64,000 bases of DNA from an uncultured Pelagibacteraceae bacterium. Lineage in GTDB: Bacteria > Pseudomonadota > Alphaproteobacteria > Pelagibacterales > AG-422-B15. This document shows positions 1 to 8,525 of this stretch, piece by piece. The first letter of the stretch is position 1. Every line of letters starts with the position of its first letter. Where the stretch lies: the NCBI GenBank assembly GCA_902624455.1, contig CACNXQ010000001.1, positions 203,828 to 267,827 of the forward strand, read 5' to 3'. A program made the translations under genes and the position numbers. The notes beneath the pieces are model-generated. The model searched no databases, had not been told where the DNA came from, and saw only the letters and a list, made by a program, of their open reading frames with translations.

Positions 1-981
1 AGCACTTGAGTCTTTTAACGGAAAAATAGTTTGAACTGAGCCTTTGCCATATGACTGTTCTCCAAGAATTATTGCTCTTTTATGATCTTGAAGAGCACCA
101 GCAACAATTTCAGAAGCAGATGCGGAACCCTGATTTATAAGAATAATTATAGGTTTTCCATCAGTAATATCTCCTCTAGAAGCACTGAATCTGGAAATAT
201 CTTTTTTATTTCGCCCCTTTATTGAAACTATTTCTCCGGTATCTAGGAAATTGTCAGTTACTTTTGCTGACTGGTCTAAAAGTCCACCAGGATTACTTCT
301 GAGATCAAGAATGAAACCAACTAAATTTGACTCTCCAATTTCATTTGTCAAACTTTGGACTGCATTTTTAATTCCTTTATCGGCTTGTTCACTAAAAGAA
401 ATTAATCGTATGTATCCTACATCACCCTCTCTATTAAATTTAACCGCCCTTACAGTAATGATTGCTCTTTTAATCTCTACGTTAATTGGATCTTCTTCAC
501 CTATTCGGACGATAGTAATAATAATATTGGAACCAACTGGACCTCTTAGCATTTCAACAGCGTCTTGCAAAGATAGACCCAAAACACCGGTATTGTCTAT
601 ATGAGTAATATAGTCTCCGGGTCTAATACCAGCTTTTGCAGCTGGAGTATCATCAATAGGTGAAATTACTTTCACATATCCATTTTCCATAGTCACTTCG
701 ATACCTAACCCACCAAATTCACCTCTAGTCTCTTCCTGCATTTCAACATAAATTTCAGTATTCATGTATCCTGAGTGTGGATCTAAGGATTGAAGCATTC
801 CATTGATAGCGTACTCAATGACTTCTTTATCATTAACATCCTCGACATAATTTTTTTTAATAATGTCAAAAACATCACCAAAAACATCTAATTTTTGGTA
901 AAGGTCTTTATTACTAGCCGAAAGAAATGAAGAAGCTACCAAAGATATAAGAAAAATGAATATTATAGTTATAGGTCGCAT
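1..981 (-). CDS. ctpA: Carboxy-terminal processing protease CtpA (S41), 3' end beyond window
   Basis: This is a periplasmic serine protease of family S41; 327 residues are visible and the C-terminus lies outside the window. Residues 1-22 form a hydrophobic signal peptide. A PDZ domain follows at about residues 87-160 (EFGGLGIEV, then AGIRPGD). The protease core carries the GSASASEI motif with Ser288 and the YGKGSVQ motif with Lys313. Their 25-residue spacing matches the Ser/Lys dyad of E. coli Tsp. The ATG at 981 is one base after the rlmH stop, so the gene is translated within the rsfS-rlmH-ctpA run. Members of the family trim C-termini of envelope proteins or peptidoglycan hydrolases; the target here is unknown. 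Confidence 0.95.
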   Translation of the reverse strand, partial: MRPITIIFIFLISLVASSFLSASNKDLYQKLDVFGDVFDIIKKNYVEDVNDKEVIEYAINGMLQSLDPHSGYMNTEIYVEMQEETRGEFGGLGIEVTMENGYVKVISPIDDTPAAKAGIRPGDYITHIDNTGVLGLSLQDAVEMLRGPVGSNIIITIVRIGEEDPINVEIKRAIITVRAVKFNREGDVGYIRLISFSEQADKGIKNAVQSLTNEIGESNLVGFILDLRSNPGGLLDQSAKVTDNFLDTGEIVSIKGRNKKDISRFSASRGDITDGKPIIILINQGSASASEIVAGALQDHKRAIILGEQSYGKGSVQTIFPLKDSSA

Positions 982-982
982 G

Positions 983-1423
983 TTAATTTCTATGATATGG
1001 ATGATTAATTTTTATTGTAGCAGATCTGTATATTTGTTCTAATAAAATTATAGCTGCAAAAGAATGTGTAAAAGTCATCTTACTTAAAGATAAAATTTGA
1101 TCAGATTGATCAAGGGTCATTTCCGTCAAACCATCCGTACCGCCAATAAAAAAAACTATTTTTTTGAAATTATTATTAAAAATCAGATTAGAAAACTCTT
1201 TGCTTGTAAATGTTTTTCCCGTTTCATCCAATGAGATAAAAAAATCAGATTTTTTTTTATTTTTTATTATTTCACTAATTTTTTTGTTAGAACACTGTAC
1301 TTCTTTAAAATGATTTATAATCTTATTTTCTTTAAGAGCCTCAATTCTATTTTTATATTTTTCAAAAAGCTTTTTTTCGTGATTAAATTTAAATTTATCT
1401 TGATAAATTAAATCAATATTCAT
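983..1423 (-). CDS. rlmH: 23S rRNA (pseudouridine1915-N3)-methyltransferase RlmH
   Basis: This SPOUT-class methyltransferase acts on 70S ribosomes, methylating pseudouridine 1915 in helix 69 with S-adenosylmethionine. The 146 residues include the SAM-site motif FFIGGTDGL and the diagnostic C-terminal stretch SKMTFTHSFAA ... LLEQIYRSATI, ending in HPYHRN. Length is close to the usual 155, so the protein is complete. It sits 12 bases after rsfS and 1 base before ctpA, its normal alphaproteobacterial neighbours. Confidence 0.95.
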   Translation of the reverse strand: MNIDLIYQDKFKFNHEKKLFEKYKNRIEALKENKIINHFKEVQCSNKKISEIIKNKKKSDFFISLDETGKTFTSKEFSNLIFNNNFKKIVFFIGGTDGLTEMTLDQSDQILSLSKMTFTHSFAAIILLEQIYRSATIKINHPYHRN

Positions 1424-1435
1424 TCGATTTTACTT

Positions 1436-1759
1436 TCATTGAATTTCAGCAGACCACATATTTTCTAAATTATAAAACTTTCTAATCTCATCTTTAAAAA
1501 GATGAACTATCACATCTCCACCATCAATAACGATCCAACCACTATCATTTTTACCCTCAACTGATGGTAGTGGTATGTTGAGTTTCTTTAATTTTTGATT
1601 TATTGCCTCAGAAATAGATCCTATATGCCTGTTTGATGTGCCTGTAGCAAAAATCAAGTAATCAGTAAGAGATGTTTTTTCAGAGACGTTTATTGATACT
1701 ATATCTAACGCTTTGTTATCCTCTAACTCAAATAATATTTTTTCAACGAGTTTAGTCAT
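1436..1759 (-). CDS. rsfS: Ribosome silencing factor RsfS
   Basis: RsfS binds bL14 and blocks joining of the ribosomal subunits during starvation. The 107-residue protein shows the DUF143 fold motifs: DIVSINVSEKTSLTDYLIFATG, then GTSNRHIGSI and GWIVIDGGDVIVHLF, ending FYNLENMW. The frame is open 12 codons further upstream, but that extension is a hydrophobic run translated from the end of the acetyltransferase gene. ATG 1759 puts the N-terminus at the family position (MTKLVEKILFELED) and overlaps the upstream TAA by 8 bases. In most alphaproteobacteria nadD lies directly upstream; here nadD is about 28.7 kb away. Confidence 0.93.
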   Translation of the reverse strand: MTKLVEKILFELEDNKALDIVSINVSEKTSLTDYLIFATGTSNRHIGSISEAINQKLKKLNIPLPSVEGKNDSGWIVIDGGDVIVHLFKDEIRKFYNLENMWSAEIQ

Positions 1760-2213
1760 TAGTAACAGTAAGATAATAATTATAAAAATCTTCATCTCGC
1801 TCGTAACCTAATTTCTCATAGAGACTTTGTGCAGTAGTATTATTTTTTGCAGTTGATAATTCAATGCCAGAAATATTATTTGTTTTCGCAAATTCCAATG
1901 CTGCAGACATTAATTTTTTGCCAAATCCTTGTGTTCTATATTCAGACCTAACGTATAGATCATACAAAACTATTTTTTTAGATAATTCTAATGAGTCGAA
2001 TGTGGTATAAAGCTGAACAAGACCAATACACTCATTGTTGTTTTCAAAAAAAAATATATCCGCTTCATTATTATCTAGTCTTTCTTTAATATACTTTTTA
2101 CATATTTCTACATCAGACTCCTTTTTGTAGAACTGTCTGTATAGGTCAAAAACCTCTCCGATTTTTTCAGCATCTTTAGTGTTTGCTTTTTTTAATACTA
2201 TTTGTTCTGTCAA
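1752..2213 (-). CDS. GNAT-family N-acetyltransferase
   Basis: A 153-residue acetyl-CoA-dependent acetyltransferase. The core motif A is LYVRSEYRTQGFGKKLMSAALEFA (residues about 87-110, with the R/Q-x-x-G-x-G/A type acetyl-CoA loop), followed by GIELSTAKNNTTAQSLYEKLGY, the typical motif B. The start is TTG 2213: there is no ATG before residue about 100, and an AGGAGG box sits 6 bases upstream. The substrate cannot be told. It follows the MFS gene by 3 bases and overlaps rsfS, so it may acetylate the MFS cargo or be a ribosomal or amino-acid acetyltransferase. Confidence 0.85.
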   Translation of the reverse strand: MTEQIVLKKANTKDAEKIGEVFDLYRQFYKKESDVEICKKYIKERLDNNEADIFFFENNNECIGLVQLYTTFDSLELSKKIVLYDLYVRSEYRTQGFGKKLMSAALEFAKTNNISGIELSTAKNNTTAQSLYEKLGYERDEDFYNYYLTVTND

Positions 2214-2216
2214 TTA

Positions 2217-3374
2217 TTACCTCCTGATAGTTCTATAAATTGATATTAACAAAAATAAAAAAGTAAATGAAGTAATTGTATATATAAAGCCCATTGGGCC
2301 AAACATATCCATAACTCTTCCACCAACAACTGGGCCAGCTAACGAACCGCATTCAAAAACCATAACAAGTATGGCCGTGGCTCCAGCAACTTGTGAAGCG
2401 CTATACCTTTCTCCCAACATTGTGAGGGATATTGCAAACAAACCGCTTGCAGCTCCGCCCCATATAAAACAACTTACTGCCATGACATAGAAATTGTCTA
2501 AGTAGAATGAAAAAATTATTGGACAAATAAAAGTTATAATAACTGCCGAGTTCATGAGGGTACGTTTATTAAATTTATCAAGCATCACTCCAATTATGGG
2601 CTGACATATTACTCCACCAACTAGAGTGATTGTCACATATTGAAGGGCTATTTCTTGGGCAAATTGGTTTTTGATCATGAAAATTGGGAAAAAAGAAACA
2701 AACATTACATCATCTAATCCACACAATATTGCTGCTCCAAATATTGTGGGAGCTGCAATGATTGTTGCTAAAACTGGTAAAGTTTTTTTATCTGGAAGTT
2801 TGGGATCATCAATTTCCATGGTGACTAACGGAATAATTGCTGCAAATGAAAGTGCTGAAATTACAACAAAAGGTAACCAACCTTCAATTCCGGTCATGTA
2901 GAGAACCATTGGCCCAAGTGCAAAACCAATTACAAATACAGTATTATATATGGTTACAATTTTTCCACGATTAGTGTCATCTGCCATTGATAACATCCAT
3001 GTATCAAATGCATTCCAAGCTAACGCTCCAGCAAAACCAATTATAAACCTAATAATAAACCATGATGTTAAAGTATCAAAAATTGGAAAAGTGAAATAGA
3101 GAATTATTGTAAAAATTTGTGCAATGATTATAGATTTTGCTAAACCAATTTTATGAATAATTATAGGTGTTACTCTTACAAATAATATTACTGCGAGAGG
3201 TTGAGCAACAACATTTAATCCTATTTCAGTATTACTATAACCTCGTGACTCTAAAATGAGTGAAAGAAGAGGTACAAGGGTTCCCAGCTTTATTCCTATA
3301 ATTAAAGCGCATAAGAATAATACAATATATGTTTTATAGTTATTACCTAAAAATGATTGAACGACACTTGTCAT
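2217..3374 (-). CDS. MFS transporter
   Basis: A 385-residue major facilitator protein with about 12 hydrophobic segments along its length. The first half ends near residue 190 at a charged loop (EIDDPKLPDKKTLP). The segment MADDTNRGKI after TM4 and the LDKFNKRT loop after TM8 fit the MFS cytoplasmic loop pattern. ATG 3374 overlaps the tetR stop (ATGA), so the two are one transcript. Being paired with a TetR regulator suggests uptake of the inducer or export of a toxic compound; the direction of transport cannot be read from sequence. Confidence 0.88.
   Translation of the reverse strand: MTSVVQSFLGNNYKTYIVLFLCALIIGIKLGTLVPLLSLILESRGYSNTEIGLNVVAQPLAVILFVRVTPIIIHKIGLAKSIIIAQIFTIILYFTFPIFDTLTSWFIIRFIIGFAGALAWNAFDTWMLSMADDTNRGKIVTIYNTVFVIGFALGPMVLYMTGIEGWLPFVVISALSFAAIIPLVTMEIDDPKLPDKKTLPVLATIIAAPTIFGAAILCGLDDVMFVSFFPIFMIKNQFAQEIALQYVTITLVGGVICQPIIGVMLDKFNKRTLMNSAVIITFICPIIFSFYLDNFYVMAVSCFIWGGAASGLFAISLTMLGERYSASQVAGATAILVMVFECGSLAGPVVGGRVMDMFGPMGFIYTITSFTFLFLLISIYRTIRR
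2220..2225 (-). promoter_or_regulatory. Ribosome binding site built from the last two MFS codons
   Basis: On the minus strand the MFS gene ends AGG AGG TAA. These two arginine codons form a perfect AGGAGG Shine-Dalgarno box 6 bases before the TTG start of the acetyltransferase. Most genes nearby have no such box, so this supports TTG 2213 as the true start and translational coupling of the two genes. Confidence 0.8.
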
Positions 3375-4015
3375 GAAAATCTTTTTTCATCTACATAAAT
3401 GCTTTTGAAATATTTAAGTACTATGTTTCTACAGAATTGATTAGTATAAATTTTTGGATCAAATAATATTCTTTGCCATAAGCCATCAACCATAGAATGA
3501 TAAGACTCACTTATCTCTTTCGGTGTAAAATTTGTTTGTTTAGTTAGATGATTTAATTCTTTGATCAATTTTTCCATTTGATTTGAATATATTTCATCCT
3601 GGTGCTGACAAATGTTTAAATAAGATGGTCTGAATTTTACTTCACTGTAAAAAGCCATCCATACAGAGATTTTATTTCTGTTAGCAATTTTTTCACTAAA
3701 GTCGTTATCTAATATTCTTAATATGCGATCTATAGGATCTAAATTCTTTTCTTCAAAAATTGACTGCCATGAGCTCTTATATTCATCTGACAAATATTGA
3801 AGTGAACTTAATAAGAGATTTTCTTTAGATTTAAATTTAAAATTAGCATATCCTTGTGATACCCCAGCCTTTTTTGCAACATGTGCAATTGTTGTATCAG
3901 CCAATCCTCTTGCGGCAATAGTTTCGATGGTTGCATCAATCAATTTCAAATGATTTGATGAGATTTGATCGTTTGCCTCAATAATTTCGTTGTTTTTTTC
4001 AGGGGCCGCTATCAT
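3371..4015 (-). CDS. TetR-family repressor, BetI-like
   Basis: A 214-residue transcription factor. Residues about 20-70 form the TetR helix-turn-helix (IDATIETIAARGLADTTIAHVA, then KKAGVSQGYANFKFKSKENLL). The C-terminal domain holds WMAFYSEVKFRPSYLNICQ, which resembles the choline-responsive repressor BetI, so the ligand may be a quaternary or methylated amine (inference). I prefer ATG 4015; a TTG at 4033 in frame would add six hydrophobic residues. The gene faces the FAD-oxidoreductase operon across a spacer containing a 20-bp dyad, and the same half-sites recur before the aminotransferase at 8526. Autoregulation plus repression of both operons is the simplest reading. Confidence 0.88.
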   Translation of the reverse strand: MIAAPEKNNEIIEANDQISSNHLKLIDATIETIAARGLADTTIAHVAKKAGVSQGYANFKFKSKENLLLSSLQYLSDEYKSSWQSIFEEKNLDPIDRILRILDNDFSEKIANRNKISVWMAFYSEVKFRPSYLNICQHQDEIYSNQMEKLIKELNHLTKQTNFTPKEISESYHSMVDGLWQRILFDPKIYTNQFCRNIVLKYFKSIYVDEKRFS

Positions 4016-4046
4016 CAAGAAAACAATATACAATCTTTAGCAACAA

Positions 4047-4087
4047 AGATAGTTTTGTATTGAATAATCATTCAATATGGATATCAT
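4047..4087. promoter_or_regulatory. Divergent promoter with TetR-type operator dyad (4058-4077)
   Basis: TATTGAATAATCATTCAATA at 4058-4077 has perfect 8-bp arms around a 4-bp centre. On the plus strand TTGAAT (4060-4065) works as a -35 box with TATCAT (4082-4087) 16 bp away. On the minus strand the mirror TTGAAT has TATCTT (4046-4051 region) 18 bp away. A repressor on the dyad would cover both -35 boxes. BetI of E. coli binds a dyad with ATTGAA-type half-sites, which fits the BetI-like regulator next door. Confidence 0.7.
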
Positions 4088-4115
4088 ATGTGTGATTTCA
4101 AATATTTATAGATTT

Positions 4116-5744
4116 ATGGCCAAAAATTCACATGATGTAATTGTAATTGGTGCAGGGCACAATGGACTGACTGCTGCGAGTTATATGGCAAAGGCAGGTT
4201 TAGATGTTCTTGTTCTTGAAAAAAATGAATGGATCGGTGGAGCAGCTGTGAGTAGAGAGCTATTTCCAGGCTGGAAGTATTCTAATTGTTCATATGTTTG
4301 TAGTCTTTTAAGACCAGAGATTATGAGAGACCTAGAGTTGTACAAATATGGACTCCAAGTTATTCCATACGAGGGTAGTGCAACTATGATGCGAAATGGC
4401 GATTATTACGCTCATTATCATGATCATGATATGACAATCAAATCTATCAGACGACATTCACTTAAAGATGCGGAGGCTTATGAAAGATATAGCCGGGATG
4501 TACTTAGACAATGTAAAATCATTAAACCATTACTAAAGATGACACCTCCAGATTTAACATCGTTTAAACCGAAAGATATTTTTGGGGCACTCGAGTTTGC
4601 AAAATATTTTGCCGCTAAAGATGAGCTCGGAGGATTAGGTGAGAAAGAAATTTACGATACGATACGTTTTTACACAATGAGTATTAGAGACTATTTAGAT
4701 GAATATTTTGAAAGCGATATTACTAAAGCCCATTTAGCTGGAAGTGCAATAATTGGAACTGCACTAGGACCTTGCTCACCAGGATCAGCGTATGTTTTAC
4801 TGCACCATTATATGGGAGAAGTTGATGGATCTGTAGGTTCATGGGGTTATTCAAGAGGTGGCATGGGATCAATTACTAAAGCAATGACAGGTTGTCTTAA
4901 AGCTCATGGTGGTGATGTTAAGCCAAATAATCAAGTAGCAAATGTAATTGTCAAGAATGGTAAAGCAATTGGAGTTGCAACAACCAATGGTGATGAATAT
5001 TATGCAAAGAAAATTGTTTCCAATTTAGATGTAAAAAGAACCTTCCTCACAATTACAGAGGAAAAATCTCTTCCATCAGATTTTGTTCAAAAAGTAAAAA
5101 ATTTTAAAATTAGAGGTTCCTCAGGCAAACTAAATATTGCACTAGATGGATTGCCTGATTTCCCATGTATACCTGAAGGAGATCCGGGTGGGGGTGGAGA
5201 TATGCATTTCACTGAAAGCATCGAGGAAATGGAAGGTGCTTATGATGATTGGAAGAGAGGGGAATGGTCAAAAAATCCATATGTTGATATGTGTATACCG
5301 TCAAAAAGTGATCCTACTATGGCCTCTCCTGGTAAGCATTATATGTCAGTGTTTATTCAATACGTACCGTTCAATTTAGCAAATGGAGGTTGGAATGAAG
5401 AACGAAAGCAAGCATTTGGTAAACATATAATTGAATGTATTTCTGCATTTTCACCGAACTTTAAAGATCTGATAAATCACTATGAAGTAAGGACACCGCT
5501 AGACTTACATAATGAAGTTGGGCTTACCGAAGGTAATATATTTCAAGGCGAATTGACCATGGACCAACTCATGTTTAATAGACCTGTAACCGGATATGCC
5601 CAGTACAGAACGCCTCTAAAAAATATGTACATGTGCAGTTCTTCAACACACCCTGGAGGTGGAGTAATGGGAGCGCCTGGCGCAAATGCTGCACGAGAAC
5701 TACTTTTAGATATGAATATACCTCAAAAAGGCAACTATTATTAA
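4116..5744 (+). CDS. FAD-dependent oxidoreductase, phytoene desaturase/PYROXD2-like (first of tandem pair)
   Basis: A 542-residue flavoprotein. The N-terminal dinucleotide-binding motif is DVIVIGAGHNGLTAASY with ELVLEK-type strand 2 (VLVLEKNEWIGGAA). The C-terminal FAD motif is YMCSSSTHPGGGVMGAPGANAA. The family includes carotenoid desaturases and uncharacterised amine or lipid oxidoreductases; no carotenoid genes are nearby, so a catabolic amine substrate is more likely (inference). The frame opens at ATG 4077, but that codon lies inside the operator and upstream of the -10 box, so ATG 4116 (MAKNSHDV) is preferred. It overlaps the next gene by one base (TAATG). Confidence 0.88.
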   Translation: MAKNSHDVIVIGAGHNGLTAASYMAKAGLDVLVLEKNEWIGGAAVSRELFPGWKYSNCSYVCSLLRPEIMRDLELYKYGLQVIPYEGSATMMRNGDYYAHYHDHDMTIKSIRRHSLKDAEAYERYSRDVLRQCKIIKPLLKMTPPDLTSFKPKDIFGALEFAKYFAAKDELGGLGEKEIYDTIRFYTMSIRDYLDEYFESDITKAHLAGSAIIGTALGPCSPGSAYVLLHHYMGEVDGSVGSWGYSRGGMGSITKAMTGCLKAHGGDVKPNNQVANVIVKNGKAIGVATTNGDEYYAKKIVSNLDVKRTFLTITEEKSLPSDFVQKVKNFKIRGSSGKLNIALDGLPDFPCIPEGDPGGGGDMHFTESIEEMEGAYDDWKRGEWSKNPYVDMCIPSKSDPTMASPGKHYMSVFIQYVPFNLANGGWNEERKQAFGKHIIECISAFSPNFKDLINHYEVRTPLDLHNEVGLTEGNIFQGELTMDQLMFNRPVTGYAQYRTPLKNMYMCSSSTHPGGGVMGAPGANAARELLLDMNIPQKGNYY

Positions 5745-7261
5745 TGAGTCAGTCAGATTATGATGTCATTGTAATTGGCGGTGGCCATAACGGTCTTGTT
5801 TGCGCAAATATTCTAGCAAAAAAAAATAAAAAAGTAATCATAGTCGAAGCAAGAAGCACCTGTGGAGGACTTTTAGATGATCAGATTATTAATTGTGTTC
5901 CAAACTTTAGTACTGAAGTTGTAAACGCATTAGGTGGTCTATCTGTTAAATATAAACCCAAGAGTACCATTGCATTATCCGAAACTGGCCAACACATAAG
6001 ACTGACCGGAAACCAACATATTGATCACAGATCAATTGCAACTTTTTCTGAGTCAGATGCAGATAGGTACGTTGAATTTCATAATAAGATGTCATTATTT
6101 TCAAAAACACTTGGATCATTCATGATGTCATCCCCACCACGTGTCATGAATCATAATTATTCTGACTATTTTAAACTTTTTAAACTCGGTATGAATGTGA
6201 GGTTTTTGGGAAAAAAGAATTTCAATGAATTTGCTAGAATGATCGGACTCAATATTGCAGATGAACTAGAGGATAATTTTGAAAACACATTACTTCAGGG
6301 GTTAATAGCTCATGACTCTATAATTGGTTCTAATCTAGGTCCTAGGTCCCCTGGAACAGTTATTAATTTAATGTATCGTATGGCAAATCATGACAATTCA
6401 ATTTTTGGTGGTAATTACGAAATTGAAGGCGGATGCAATCAGCTAACTGATGCATTAGTTTCACTTGCTGAGAAAAATAAAATTAAAATTATTACTTCTG
6501 CTAAGGTTAGCAAGTGCATCATACAAGATGATAGAGCAATAGGCGTAGAGTTAGAAGATGGAAAACAGATTTACGGCAAATCTGTAGTATCTAATGCAGA
6601 CCCTAAATCTACATATTTTAATCTCTTAGGGTCTGAAAACTTAGATACTGATGTAAAGAGAAGAGTTAAACACTATCGTTCAAAAGGCCGCGTAGCAAAA
6701 CTTATATTAGATTTAAATAGTATACCCTCATTTAATAACTGTGATGAAAGCGACCTTGAAAGCCGAATGATAATTGCGCCGTCAATTGATTATATAGAGG
6801 AAAATTACAATAGAAGTAAGTTTGATAAACTCTCTGACGAACCTATCATTGAATTATCACTTCAAGAAAATTCAGAAGGCATGAAACGACTAAATGTACA
6901 AGTTCAATACGCATCATATAAAGTTCAGCATGGCTGGGATGAAGCTAAAGACCAATGTATAAATTCTGTCATTAAACTCATTAAGAAATACTCACCTGAG
7001 ATTGAAAAATCTATTGAGGGCAAAAAATTCATTTCACCTGATGATGTAGAAATAGATTATAATGTTTCTGGCGGCCACTGGCATCATGGAGAAATTCAAA
7101 TCGACCAGCTATTTATGTTAAGACCCATTCCTGGTGCATCCCAATATAAAACACATCTCGATGGACTTTATATGTGTGGTGCTGGTTCACATCCCGGAGG
7201 CGGACTGTCAGGCATTCCAGGAAAAAATGCAGCTCAGGAAATATTAAAAGGTACAAATTAA
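5744..7261 (+). CDS. FAD-dependent oxidoreductase, phytoene desaturase/PYROXD2-like (second of tandem pair)
   Basis: A 505-residue paralogue of the preceding gene with the same architecture: DYDVIVIGGGHNGLVCANIL at the N-terminus, VIVEARSTCGGLL as strand 2, and YMCGAGSHPGGGLSGIPGKNAAQ at the C-terminus. The two proteins line up end to end, including the GSNLGPRSPGT versus GTALGPCSPGS segment, so they arose by duplication and may form a heterodimer or act in series. ATG 5744 overlaps the upstream TAA; the longer open frame from 5633 is an artefact inside the first gene. The stop overlaps the GcvT-like start by one base. Confidence 0.88.
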   Translation: MSQSDYDVIVIGGGHNGLVCANILAKKNKKVIIVEARSTCGGLLDDQIINCVPNFSTEVVNALGGLSVKYKPKSTIALSETGQHIRLTGNQHIDHRSIATFSESDADRYVEFHNKMSLFSKTLGSFMMSSPPRVMNHNYSDYFKLFKLGMNVRFLGKKNFNEFARMIGLNIADELEDNFENTLLQGLIAHDSIIGSNLGPRSPGTVINLMYRMANHDNSIFGGNYEIEGGCNQLTDALVSLAEKNKIKIITSAKVSKCIIQDDRAIGVELEDGKQIYGKSVVSNADPKSTYFNLLGSENLDTDVKRRVKHYRSKGRVAKLILDLNSIPSFNNCDESDLESRMIIAPSIDYIEENYNRSKFDKLSDEPIIELSLQENSEGMKRLNVQVQYASYKVQHGWDEAKDQCINSVIKLIKKYSPEIEKSIEGKKFISPDDVEIDYNVSGGHWHHGEIQIDQLFMLRPIPGASQYKTHLDGLYMCGAGSHPGGGLSGIPGKNAAQEILKGTN

Positions 7262-8460
7262 TGTCAAAAGACAATCGGTTTATAGCACTTAAAAAGACCC
7301 CATTTCACTCACGAACTAGTTTAGCTTCAAGAACAAACAAATGGTACAATTGGAATGGATACACCGTACCAACTGAATACTCAACAACCGAACTTGAATA
7401 CACAGCAGCTCGTAATGGTACTTCAGTAATGGATCTTACTCCAATGTGTAAATACGAGATAAAGGGAAGCGATGCTCATAAATATATAGATTATCTTGTA
7501 ACGCGCGACTTGTCTGAAATGAATGATAATACGGTTGCATATATCATTTGGTGCAATGAAGACGGAAAGGTAATAGATGATGGCACGATCTTTAAACATT
7601 CATCTGAACACTTCATGCTTTGTTGTGCAGTTAAAATTCTAAATTGGCTTAACGACTCAGCTATTGGATTTGATGTAACTATAAAAGATGTTACTGACAC
7701 CATCGCTGCATTATCAATACAAGGACCTACTTCTTGTTCTACTTTAAAAAACTTTGGAGCAGACTCACTTGAAAATATGAAACCTTTCGAAATGAAAGAA
7801 TATAATATAAATGGATACAATGTCTTAATATCAAGAACAGGTTTTACTGGCGATCTTGGTTATGAACTTTGGACTGATCCTCAAAATGCTGAAACGATGT
7901 GGGACTCTGTAATGGAAGCAGGAAGTCTTCTAAAAATAAGACCATTTGGAATGAATGCTTTGGAGATGACTAGGATAGAAGCAGGATTTATTCAAACTAA
8001 CACTGATTTTGTTGCCGCAGAGGATGCATTAAGACCTGTAAGAATGAGATCGCCCTATGAGATTGGAATGGGTTGGCTTGTTCATTTAAACAAAAAAAAT
8101 TATTTTGTTGGAAAAAATGCATTAAAAAAAGAGAAGCAATCAGGAACTACTGAAAGATGTTTAGTTGGACTTGATATTGACGGCGATAAACCAGCACACG
8201 GTTCAGTTATTTATAATGAAAAAAAAGAGGATATAGGTATTGTTACTGCAGCACTATGGTCACCAACACTGAAAAAAAATATTGCTCTAGCATCTCTCAA
8301 AAGACCTTACGGCATTAAGATAAAAGACAATATTTTCGCTGAAATTTATCATCCTGAAGAAATTGAGTATCGAAAGATCTGGGCAAGATGTAAAATTGTT
8401 AAACGTCAGTTTTATTCACCAGAAAGAAGAAACAATGTGCCTGCTGACCTTTACGAGTAA
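7261..8460 (+). CDS. GcvT-family folate-dependent aminomethyltransferase/demethylase
   Basis: A 399-residue protein of the glycine-cleavage T family, which also includes DmdA and the folate domains of sarcosine and dimethylglycine dehydrogenases. Motifs seen are VMDLTPMCKYEIKG, GKVIDDGTIF, ALSIQGPTS, RTGFTGDLGYEL, and the C-terminal YEIGMGWLVHL ... YFVGKNAL. It presumably passes a one-carbon unit from a methylated substrate to tetrahydrofolate. Nothing of the glycine cleavage system (GcvH, GcvP) is nearby, so true GcvT is unlikely. Its position directly behind the two FAD enzymes (TAATG overlap) suggests they oxidise an N-methyl group that this enzyme transfers. ATG 7261 fixes the start. Confidence 0.85.
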   Translation: MSKDNRFIALKKTPFHSRTSLASRTNKWYNWNGYTVPTEYSTTELEYTAARNGTSVMDLTPMCKYEIKGSDAHKYIDYLVTRDLSEMNDNTVAYIIWCNEDGKVIDDGTIFKHSSEHFMLCCAVKILNWLNDSAIGFDVTIKDVTDTIAALSIQGPTSCSTLKNFGADSLENMKPFEMKEYNINGYNVLISRTGFTGDLGYELWTDPQNAETMWDSVMEAGSLLKIRPFGMNALEMTRIEAGFIQTNTDFVAAEDALRPVRMRSPYEIGMGWLVHLNKKNYFVGKNALKKEKQSGTTERCLVGLDIDGDKPAHGSVIYNEKKEDIGIVTAALWSPTLKKNIALASLKRPYGIKIKDNIFAEIYHPEEIEYRKIWARCKIVKRQFYSPERRNNVPADLYE

Positions 8461-8490
8461 GTTTCCTTTAAAATACAACAAAAGTTCGTC

Positions 8491-8520
8491 ATTGAACGCT
8501 CATTCAATTTAATATATAAT
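8491..8520 (+). promoter_or_regulatory. Promoter with second TetR-type operator; near-leaderless start
   Basis: ATTGAACGCTCATTCAAT at 8491-8508 has the same ATTGAA/TTCAAT half-sites and the same spacing as the dyad at 4058-4077. TTGAAC (8492-8497) is a plausible -35 box with TATAAT (8515-8520) exactly 17 bp away, so the operator covers the -35 and spacer. The ATG of the aminotransferase begins only 6 bases after the -10 box, which would give a leaderless or nearly leaderless message. Confidence 0.75.
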
Positions 8521-8525
8521 AGGGT

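Noticed and set aside
4077..4115. Upstream ATG giving the first FAD enzyme 13 more residues
   Set aside because: The codon overlaps the operator and precedes the -10 box; the Rossmann motif sits at the normal distance from ATG 4116.
5633..5743. Extended N-terminus of the second FAD enzyme
   Set aside because: It is out-of-frame sequence inside the first FAD gene; ATG 5744 overlaps the stop as in a coupled operon.
7261..8460. True glycine-cleavage T protein or DMSP demethylase DmdA
   Set aside because: No gcvH/gcvP neighbours and no acyl-CoA steps of the DMSP route nearby; only family-level assignment is justified.
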